NCBI GenBank assembly: GCA_018399855.1
Contig: JAGYNX010000032.1
Coordinates: 1 to 12,650, forward strand
Source of the DNA: Spirochaetota bacterium
Lineage (GTDB): Bacteria > Spirochaetota > UBA4802 > UB4802
DNA: 12,650 nucleotides
Direction: 5' to 3'
Both the position numbers and the translations under genes were made by a program. The notes below the pieces were generated by a model. That model saw only the letters and a list, made by a program, of their open reading frames with translations, searched no databases and had not been told where the DNA came from. Shown in pieces: positions 6,919-12,650 of the stretch (position 1 is its first letter; each line of letters begins with the position of its first letter).

Positions 6919-6967
6919 TCACATGATAACGTAATTGTATTGACTTCCCTGATTTCACATGTGATAT
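6919..6967. promoter_or_regulatory. Possible operator: repeated TCACATG motif in divergent intergenic region
   Basis: TCACATGATA at 6919-6928 and the palindrome TCACATGTGA at 6955-6964 (imperfectly extended to 16 bases, 6952-6967) occur 36 bases apart between the divergent rdgB and kinase-cluster genes. A TTGACT at 6940-6945 and AT-rich TATCAT or TATAAC sequences at 6965-6985 could form an rdgB promoter around them, though spacings are not ideal. Confidence 0.3.
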
Positions 6968-7006
6968 CATCACTGTAAATATAACCTTTTGTAAATGAAT
7001 ATACTT

Positions 7007-7612
7007 ATGAAACTTGTCATAGCAACAAAAAATCAAAATAAAGTCAGGGAAATATTACCTGTACTTGAACCACTTGGGGTACAGAAGGTGTCTACTTTGA
7101 ATGATTATCCAGAAATTCACAACATCGAAGAAACTGGCACCACTTTTGATGAAAATGCCTCTATTAAAGCAAGAGCCGTTTGTGTCCACACCGGTCTTCC
7201 CTCTCTTGCGGACGATTCAGGCCTGGAAATTGATGCCCTTAATGGAGAACCGGGAGTATATTCCGCCAGGTACGGCGGTTCTTCGCTTGATGACACTGGT
7301 AGGAACCAGCTTGTATTGAATAAAATGATACACGTGCCCGACAGTGATCGTGCTGGTCGTTTTGTATGCGTGATGGCACTTGCATTTCCCGATGGCAGAT
7401 TATATACACGTACGGGTACTTGCGAAGGATTAATCACCCATGAGCCGCGGGGAACTCACGGTTTTGGGTATGATCCCATATTCTACCTGGAAGAACACCG
7501 GAAAACGATGGCCGAACTACCACTTGCTGAAAAAAATCGCATCAGCCACAGGGCACAGGCACTTCACAAGATAGCTGATCTACTGGCATCACTGCCCGAA
7601 ACAAAAACCTGA
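7007..7612 (+). CDS. rdgB: XTP/dITP pyrophosphatase (RdgB/HAM1 family)
   Basis: The 201-aa enzyme hydrolyses non-canonical purine nucleotides (dITP, XTP, ITP) to monophosphate and pyrophosphate, keeping them out of DNA and RNA. Visible motifs are ATKNQNK (6-12), TFDENA (46-51), LADDSGLE with the catalytic and Mg-binding acidic pair (67-74), PGVYSARY (82-89), GFGYDPIF (152-159) and SHR (180-182). I prefer ATG 7007 because the protein then begins MKLVIATKN as the family does; ATG 6995 adds four residues. Neither has a clear Shine-Dalgarno. First gene of a run of four; the TPR lipoprotein gene follows after 13 bases. Confidence 0.95.
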   Translation: MKLVIATKNQNKVREILPVLEPLGVQKVSTLNDYPEIHNIEETGTTFDENASIKARAVCVHTGLPSLADDSGLEIDALNGEPGVYSARYGGSSLDDTGRNQLVLNKMIHVPDSDRAGRFVCVMALAFPDGRLYTRTGTCEGLITHEPRGTHGFGYDPIFYLEEHRKTMAELPLAEKNRISHRAQALHKIADLLASLPETKT

Positions 7613-7625
7613 AAGGACTTGTTCC

Positions 7626-8153
7626 ATGACATTAAAAATTATACCAGTAATGTTTCTTTTCATCGCCCTCTCATGCAGCAGTTTTGAACTGAAAACCACC
7701 GGTAACCACGAAAACCTGCGCCGATATAAAAATCCGGACATTAACGAAATTATTATTGGCGGGTGGGAACACATTCAAAAGAATAATTATGAATGGGGAG
7801 GCCTTGATTTCAAACGCCTTATCCAGAAAGATTACGTAGATTATGATATATTATTTGGCGCGGGTATGGCCCATTATTACCAGGGATTATATACCAAATC
7901 AGTGAATTTTTTCACCAGGGTGCTGGAGGAAAACCCTGAACATTTCGAAGCTTTATATTACCGGGCAAACGCACATATACAGCTGGGCAACAGGTCTGAA
8001 ACCATAAATGATTTTAAAGAAATTTTATCCATAGAATATTCCAGGCCCCTGGTATGCGGATTGTATTTTTTCAGCAATGATATTGCATCAGAAAAGATAT
8101 TGAAAACCAGAAAACATGAAGCCCGACAATATCTGAAAGGCAACGCACCATGA
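7626..8153 (+). CDS. TPR-repeat lipoprotein
   Basis: The 175-aa protein begins with a short hydrophobic signal peptide (residues 3-16) and an IALSC lipobox-like site with Cys17 as the likely lipid anchor. Two tetratricopeptide repeats are visible at about 73-106 and 107-140 (A..YYQGLY...V.FF..VLEENPEH and AL.YRANAHIQLGN). These helical pairs usually bind peptides or partner proteins in the periplasm. AAAGGA at 7612-7617 is a good ribosome site, 8 bases before the ATG, partly inside the rdgB stop. It overlaps the next gene by ATGA. No enzyme domain is visible; partner unknown. Confidence 0.8.
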   Translation: MTLKIIPVMFLFIALSCSSFELKTTGNHENLRRYKNPDINEIIIGGWEHIQKNNYEWGGLDFKRLIQKDYVDYDILFGAGMAHYYQGLYTKSVNFFTRVLEENPEHFEALYYRANAHIQLGNRSETINDFKEILSIEYSRPLVCGLYFFSNDIASEKILKTRKHEARQYLKGNAP

Positions 8154-8473
8154 AATTACTGAACGAAGATGCTGTCACAATTCTCAAGTGGGTGATAACC
8201 ATTCTTATCACCGGCTTCATTGCCCAGTTCGGCAAAAAACTTGCCAATTTCATCATTGACAAAACCCGGGAACGTAAAAGTTTACGAGCAATGACCAACC
8301 CCAAGAAAAAAGAAATTGATAATAAAAATGGAAACAATGAGAATAACCAGGAAGCAAAAAACCAGGAAAAATTATTAAAAGCCCAAAAGAAAATTGAAAA
8401 AGAAAAGCAGAAACAAATAAAAAAAATGGCCAAGGCACAAGAAAAGGCTGCTAAAAAGCAGAACAAAGAATGA
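8150..8473 (+). CDS. Small single-pass membrane protein with Lys-rich coiled tail
   Basis: The 107-aa protein has one hydrophobic helix at about 9-26 (VTILKWVITILITGFIAQF region), then a basic stretch, an Asn-rich linker (57-66) and a strongly Lys/Glu/Gln-rich, Ala-containing C-terminal half (about 70-107) with heptad-like spacing, probably a long charged helix. By the positive-inside rule the tail is likely cytoplasmic. ATGA overlaps join it to the TPR lipoprotein upstream and to nth downstream; AAAGG at 8136-8140 is its ribosome site. The DNA of the tail is very A-rich. I do not recognise a family; a membrane-tethered nucleic-acid or protein-binding tail is only a guess. Confidence 0.75.
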   Translation: MKLLNEDAVTILKWVITILITGFIAQFGKKLANFIIDKTRERKSLRAMTNPKKKEIDNKNGNNENNQEAKNQEKLLKAQKKIEKEKQKQIKKMAKAQEKAAKKQNKE

Positions 8474-9102
8474 CACAAGAAATTTCATTAGCCATACTCG
8501 AAATTCTCAGAGAAACATATGGTCAGGTTGAACCCGGCCTCCACTACAAGAACCAGTATCAACTGCTGATTTCCGTCGTATTATCAGCCCAGACAACTGA
8601 CAAACAGGTTAATACTGTTACTCCTGTTCTTTTTCAGGAATACCCCGATTTTAAAAGCCTCGCCCAGGCTGAGATCACGGATATTGAAACCATTATAAGG
8701 TCAACCGGGTTCTACCGCAATAAAGCCAAAAATATTGTCATGCTGTCAGGTATAATCATATCAAAATATAATGGAAAAGTACCGGATACACTGGAAGATC
8801 TCACCTTTTTACCCGGTGTGGGGAGAAAATCAGCACAGGTAGTCAGGGCTTTTGGATTTGGCATTCCCGCCATACCTGTTGACACCCATGTGATGAGGGT
8901 GAGCAAAAGAATTGGATACACTACATCAACAAATCCCGTAGAAGTGGAAAGGGCTCTTGCTGGTATAATCTCTGAAGAAGACTGGATAGAAAGCCATGTT
9001 CTTTTTATTACTCACGGCAGAAGTATTTGCCTGTCAAGAAAACCATCATGTGACAGGTGCCCTATATATTGTTATTGCGATTTTGTAAATAATAATCCCT
9101 GA
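8470..9102 (+). CDS. nth: Endonuclease III (DNA glycosylase/AP lyase)
   Basis: This 210-aa base-excision repair enzyme removes oxidised pyrimidines and nicks the abasic site. The helix-hairpin-helix LPGVGRKSA (114-122) carries catalytic Lys120, and VDTHVMRVSKR (137-147) carries catalytic Asp138, the same numbers as in E. coli Nth (211 aa). The iron-sulfur cluster ligands are Cys187, Cys194, Cys197 and Cys203 in C-x6-C-x2-C-x5-C spacing; an extra Cys201 sits inside the last loop. The start overlaps the preceding stop as ATGA with no strong ribosome site, so translation is likely coupled. The last 13-14 codons, including Cys201 and Cys203, overlap the minus-strand membrane protein gene. Confidence 0.97.
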   Translation: MTQEISLAILEILRETYGQVEPGLHYKNQYQLLISVVLSAQTTDKQVNTVTPVLFQEYPDFKSLAQAEITDIETIIRSTGFYRNKAKNIVMLSGIIISKYNGKVPDTLEDLTFLPGVGRKSAQVVRAFGFGIPAIPVDTHVMRVSKRIGYTTSTNPVEVERALAGIISEEDWIESHVLFITHGRSICLSRKPSCDRCPIYCYCDFVNNNP

Positions 9103-10411
9103 AGAACAGTATTGTACCCGGGTCATTCACCTGGCGATTAAACTCCCCGGCAGGATCTTTACCTGTAATTGACGCGAGAGCACCATACGCGGCATTTTCA
9201 TATATACTCTGTATATGGGTAAGGTAATTGATCAAGAATGGCATGTACACTATCTTTCGGTGTTGTGCTATTACACCAATGCCCCATAGTGTGAAGTGCT
9301 CATTTCCTCTTTTTATCCTGTTCATCAGGTCCTGTTCATTCCCGTCACAATACCTTGATGTAAGCTTCACAAAATTTGTTGCTGCTTCAAGTTTTTCATC
9401 TGGTGATTCTGACTTTTCAGCTGCGTATCTGACCAGTTGGGTATAACTGAGAATCACATGCTCGTGAAGAAGATATCGGGACACCAGGTCTGCCATATGC
9501 ACATTCTGGGCAAACAAAAGGGATTTCCACTCTTCAGTGGAATAAGTAAAATCTGTATCCGCATGTTCAGCATATTCAAGCAGCCTTGCAAAGTCCTGGT
9601 AATCAGGAGCACGTAATATTTCCTGCTCCAGGTAGGACATCGGATATGCGAACCCGTATTTCATTAACAAAAAACCTGTTTGAATTTTTGCCTGGTCGCC
9701 CCGGGAAGCCTGAATATATACCAGGTGCAACATTCCTGCAGAAAAAGAAATCAAAAGGACACTTAATACAACAGCAATAAATTTTTTTATCGCGTATGAT
9801 ATACTACCTGAAAAAAATTCAAGCAGAAGGAAATAGATCAAGATCATTACCTTTATCAGCTTCAGCACCAGTATGCCAACCCCGCCCTGAATGGATTCAT
9901 ATGCGAGTTGATCGAGAAAATAAAATGATACTGACAAAATCACAAACAGTGGAACTGTAATGCCAGGGTTTTTTTTCAGTTTCAACACCAGTAATAGAAT
10001 CAATGAATAATAAATGATGTTTGCGAATTCACCATCCAGCAATGCCAGAACTGAATCAAGAAGCCAGTTCTTTGAATCAGTATATTCAGTAAATGCGTAC
10101 AGGACGGTCATGAGGAAAATAATAATAAATGGTAGTATCCTTGAATGGAAGAACAGCCTCCATGCACCTGTCTTCCCAAAAGCTGACATGTATGCTTCTC
10201 GTCTCTCTTCAAGATCAATAGAAGCATAATTAAAGATAATGTAAAATGATAACATGAAAATAAATGCGCGGGTTACCAGTGATATTCCATACCACTCGTA
10301 ATACATATTGAAATACGCGGTATATATCAGCAACAATCCGAGTAGAACAAGAAATGGTATCAACCGACGTACAAGGTCTTTTAGTATTGAAAGGGGCATC
10401 TTTACAACCAT
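9062..10411 (-). CDS. Polytopic membrane protein with HEAT-like C-terminal region
   Basis: The 449-aa protein has about seven hydrophobic helices (near 17-34, 43-62, 92-108, 131-146, 151-166, 178-200, 208-232) and a soluble, mostly helical half from about 235. Residues 372-419 resemble HEAT repeats: paired helices ending in AAYGALASITGKDPA, a signature common in bacterial HEAT proteins. It starts at ATG 10411, directly after the stop of the upstream gene; ATG 10399 is an in-frame alternative. Its last 13 codons overlap nth on the other strand. No enzyme motif is visible. Role unknown; with its upstream neighbour it may form an envelope or lipid-related pair. Confidence 0.8.
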   Translation of the reverse strand: MVVKMPLSILKDLVRRLIPFLVLLGLLLIYTAYFNMYYEWYGISLVTRAFIFMLSFYIIFNYASIDLEERREAYMSAFGKTGAWRLFFHSRILPFIIIFLMTVLYAFTEYTDSKNWLLDSVLALLDGEFANIIYYSLILLLVLKLKKNPGITVPLFVILSVSFYFLDQLAYESIQGGVGILVLKLIKVMILIYFLLLEFFSGSISYAIKKFIAVVLSVLLISFSAGMLHLVYIQASRGDQAKIQTGFLLMKYGFAYPMSYLEQEILRAPDYQDFARLLEYAEHADTDFTYSTEEWKSLLFAQNVHMADLVSRYLLHEHVILSYTQLVRYAAEKSESPDEKLEAATNFVKLTSRYCDGNEQDLMNRIKRGNEHFTLWGIGVIAQHRKIVYMPFLINYLTHIQSIYENAAYGALASITGKDPAGEFNRQVNDPGTILFFRDYYLQNRNNNI

Positions 10412-11353
10412 CTATTCCAGACTTTTCAGTTTTTCAATTGATATCAGGTGTTCTTCAACCCCAACACCTTTTTTATTTGTACCGATAATGGTAAAATCTG
10501 AAAAGTTTCGAAAACGTATATACTTTTTTTTCATTTTTTTATCAACCGGTAACTCTTCAGAGTATAGTGCCTTTGAGACCAGCAGATCAATATCATCCTG
10601 TGTATCTTTGTATGAGAACTCTGTCGAGCAGGGAATCTTTTGTCCCCTTGGAAATGTCACGAGCTCCATTTCTATGTTGACGATACCAATATTTCCTGAT
10701 TTCTTTGAAATGAATCCATGTGAATATTTATTTCCCTCAAGCTCGAGGTAGGTCATGTCAATTGTCATATCCCTGAGATGAGCGGTAATTCTGCTCCTTG
10801 AACTGATACCAGGCATATAAATATCTCCCCATGTATGCTCCCTGAAACCAATACAATCTATCCTTTTAGTCACACCCTTCTGGGAGCCTTTTTTAAACTG
10901 CAAATCACCGCTTACCCGGCAACGCTGACCATAACTGTTCCACAGCCGGGTATTCTGCAGTTGTTCACTACTTTCAGAACTATCAAATTGATCAGGGATA
11001 AAATCATAATACGGATACATTCCCTTTACCATGAGATCAGTGGTTATATCAGAATTTTGCAGTTTTAATTCGAATTTTTCAAGGGGTTTTACAATTTTAT
11101 ATTTAAAATTGTTGTCGGTAAAAACTTTTTGAGGCAATTTTCCATCAAGTTGTATACTGTTTTCATATTGGAACTGTAGTTCATTTATAAATATACTCCA
11201 CTCAAACCCCATTACATTCTGTTTTGAGAGCCACGTAAATTCACTTACTCCATACAGTTTATCCTTTTTGCTCACAAAGGAGACCTTGTAGGATTCTACA
11301 TGATTATCCATTTTGTCTAAATCATGTAAAAATTCATCCTGCTTTCCTATCAT
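10412..11353 (-). CDS. Probable DUF7064/7065-type (CrtC/AttH-like) beta-barrel protein
   Basis: The 313-aa protein has no signal peptide or membrane segment and a strand-rich pattern. YGQRCRVSG (141-149), then IDCIGFREHTWGDIYM (165-180), resembles the Y.Q...V.G ... G.RDHSWG.R pattern of lipocalin-like DUF7064/DUF7065 proteins related to the CrtC (hydroxyneurosporene hydratase) and AttH folds. Such proteins may bind or modify lipophilic molecules. The family call is from recognition of that motif only. The start ATG 11353 has an AGGT element 7 bases upstream and GGAG 11 bases upstream. The stop TAG is directly followed by the ATG of the membrane protein gene, so the two are surely one transcript. 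Confidence 0.75.
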   Translation of the reverse strand: MIGKQDEFLHDLDKMDNHVESYKVSFVSKKDKLYGVSEFTWLSKQNVMGFEWSIFINELQFQYENSIQLDGKLPQKVFTDNNFKYKIVKPLEKFELKLQNSDITTDLMVKGMYPYYDFIPDQFDSSESSEQLQNTRLWNSYGQRCRVSGDLQFKKGSQKGVTKRIDCIGFREHTWGDIYMPGISSRSRITAHLRDMTIDMTYLELEGNKYSHGFISKKSGNIGIVNIEMELVTFPRGQKIPCSTEFSYKDTQDDIDLLVSKALYSEELPVDKKMKKKYIRFRNFSDFTIIGTNKKGVGVEEHLISIEKLKSLE

Positions 11354-11388
11354 AAGGCGACCTGCTCCAGAAATAACACTCTCATTGA

Positions 11389-11417
11389 ATTATAACGCCA
11401 TGTTAACAGGGTATCAT
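11389..11417 (-). promoter_or_regulatory. Candidate promoter for the two-gene minus-strand unit
   Basis: In the 217-base gap after prmC, the minus strand carries a perfect TATAAT (11394-11389), with a poor -35 (ATGATA, 11417-11412) 17 bases upstream. RNA would begin near 11382, about 28 bases before ATG 11353. Otherwise the gap is AT-rich; I see no strong hairpin terminator for prmC in it. Confidence 0.45.
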
Positions 11418-11570
11418 GTAACGAAGCCAGGGCATTGTATTTCTTATACAATCCTGTTATTAATGTATCGATTAAAAAACCGAAAACATAAATAAAAACA
11501 CGTAATAATGTAATTATTAACTATAAACCGGGCAGATTATTGTTGATATGGTTATTTTTTCAATATCTTT

Positions 11571-12407
11571 TTATTTATTTTTTAACACCGCTATTCTTGG
11601 TAAACCGGAATAATCCTGAAATATTGAAACAGAAAAACCGCTCTCTGAGGACTTTTCAATAATGTATTCACTCATTGACTCACTGATCTCAATCAGCAAC
11701 ATTCCCTCGTCATTGAGCATATCCCTGGCATCTTCAATAAGTTTTGTCACAATTTCCTTTCCCCCTTCAGCGGAGTAAAGAGCTTCCTGTGGTTCGTATT
11801 CGAGGTCTCTTTGCAGGTACTCTCTTAGTGCAGGATCAACATATGGAGGATTACTCACTATCATGTCAAAACGGATATCACGAAATGGCTCAAAGAGGTA
11901 TCCTTTATGTAATTCGATCTGCCGCTCAGGGCCAAGTATTGTTTCAGCATTATTTTTTGCAACAACAAGGGCCTTTCCTGAAATATCCGAGGCATACACT
12001 TGAATATCAGGGCGGTTACATTTGACAGCAACTGCAATGGCACCTGAACCTGTACCAATATCTACCAGTTTGCCATGGGGAGCGGTATAGTAAATAGCCA
12101 GGTCAACAATGAGCTCTGTTTCCGGCCTGGGTATCAATACATCTTTATTTACGTTGAAATTTAGAGAATAAAATTCCTTTTTACCAAGAATATATGCTAT
12201 CGGCTCACATTCTTTGCGGCGCTGCCGATAATTACATATTTTTTCATATTGCTCCTGGCTTACTTCTTCATCAGGAATAATCCGTACTTTATGCCCGGGC
12301 ATACCGGTAACTTCTTCAACTATCAGTTCAGCATCAAGCACAGGACTTTGCGTAAGTGAACTTTTTAAAAAATCAATAGTCTCCTGTAATACGTTTCCAA
12401 CCTTCAT
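11571..12407 (-). CDS. prmC: Peptide chain release factor N5-glutamine methyltransferase
   Basis: The 278-aa SAM-dependent enzyme (PrmC/HemK) methylates the Gln of the GGQ motif in RF1 and RF2. The N-terminal helical domain (about 1-75) binds the release factor. The methyltransferase domain shows LIPRPETE (91-98), SAM loop DIGTGSGAIA (116-125), YASDIS (138-143) and the catalytic NPPY (186-189), which holds the Gln side chain. Length is normal. I start at ATG 12407; an adjacent GTG at 12410 would add one residue, and no clear ribosome site is visible for either. It follows prfA, as in many bacteria. Confidence 0.95.
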   Translation of the reverse strand: MKVGNVLQETIDFLKSSLTQSPVLDAELIVEEVTGMPGHKVRIIPDEEVSQEQYEKICNYRQRRKECEPIAYILGKKEFYSLNFNVNKDVLIPRPETELIVDLAIYYTAPHGKLVDIGTGSGAIAVAVKCNRPDIQVYASDISGKALVVAKNNAETILGPERQIELHKGYLFEPFRDIRFDMIVSNPPYVDPALREYLQRDLEYEPQEALYSAEGGKEIVTKLIEDARDMLNDEGMLLIEISESMSEYIIEKSSESGFSVSIFQDYSGLPRIAVLKNK

Positions 12408-12436
12408 CACAATGTACCATTTATTAAGAACATTTA

Positions 12437-12650
12437 TTACCTTTCAACATCACGCAATTGTTGTTCGGTTTCATATTTCTTCAATGCCTGCACCACTGGC
12501 TCCAGGTCTCCATTCAGCACCTGTTCCAGTGAATGAAGTGTGAGATTTATTCTGTGATCTGTTACCCTTGATTGCGGAAAATTATATGTACGTATACGCT
12601 CACTTCTATCACCTGAACCAATTTGAGATTTTCTCAACTCGCTTTCCCTG
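12437..12650 (-). CDS. prfA: Peptide chain release factor 1, C-terminal part (5' end outside window)
   Basis: The frame runs off the window edge; 70 codons are visible. IGSGDRSERIRTYNFPQ followed by RVTDHRINLTL is the hallmark of the C-terminal part of RF1, which decodes UAA and UAG. The GGQ and PxT motifs lie further upstream, outside the window. The truncation is by the window, not a defect. prmC, the enzyme that methylates this factor, begins about 30 bases downstream on the same strand. Confidence 0.95.
   Translation of the reverse strand, partial: RESELRKSQIGSGDRSERIRTYNFPQSRVTDHRINLTLHSLEQVLNGDLEPVVQALKKYETEQQLRDVER

Noticed and set aside
8320..8470. A-rich stretch considered as a repeat array
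   Set aside because: The repetition comes from Lys, Gln and Glu codons of one reading frame; there is no regular unit with spacers, so no CRISPR or tandem DNA repeat.
8071..8478. 135-codon open frame on the minus strand opposite the Lys-rich gene
   Set aside because: Its Phe/Cys/Ser-rich product is the mirror of A-rich lysine codons; no ribosome site supports it.
11313..11495. 60-codon open frame on the plus strand across the 11354-11570 gap
   Set aside because: It overlaps the start of the minus-strand beta-protein gene and its candidate promoter, and resembles no protein.

Overview
The window is a compact, AT-rich bacterial chromosome segment with genes packed on both strands. It carries housekeeping genes (glgC, an XTP/dITP pyrophosphatase gene, nth, prmC, the 3' end of prfA), a two-component system and several proteins I do not recognise. 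Two probable lipoproteins with short signal peptides suggest a diderm bacterium. A spirochaete-like lineage is my best guess, but only from overall flavour; nothing in the window fixes the phylum. There is no sign of an insertion sequence, integrase, CRISPR array, tRNA or rRNA.

Layout. (1) 1-1580, plus strand: the tail of an unidentified gene overlaps by ATGA a DegT/DnrJ/EryC1-family protein whose PLP-lysine position reads Met. This is followed by a QueD/6-pyruvoyl-tetrahydropterin-synthase-family enzyme with a complete active site. (2) 1679-1922, plus: a monocistronic 61-aa Ala/Glu-rich lipoprotein ending in a strong hairpin terminator. (3) 1928-2407, plus: a good promoter and a 135-aa unknown protein. 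(4) 6824-2418, minus: an unknown 229-aa protein, a membrane histidine kinase (2 TM, PAS, GAF, HisKA, HATPase), a stand-alone receiver and glgC. The receiver and glgC share one base (TAATG), and a good promoter candidate lies between kinase and receiver. (5) 7007-9102, plus: rdgB-type pyrophosphatase, TPR lipoprotein, small membrane protein with a Lys-rich tail, and nth, the last three joined by ATGA overlaps. (6) 11353-9062, minus: a probable DUF7064/7065-type (CrtC/AttH-like) beta protein and a seven-helix membrane protein with a HEAT-like tail, the latter overlapping the end of nth tail to tail. (7) 12650-11571, minus: 3' end of prfA and prmC, the usual release factor/release factor methyltransferase pair.

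How they may work together. The most distinctive parts are the lysine-less DegT homologue paired with a pterin synthase, and the kinase/receiver/glgC cluster, which may tie glycogen (ADP-glucose) synthesis to a cytoplasmic redox, energy or ligand signal. The rest is conserved housekeeping mixed with unknown envelope proteins.
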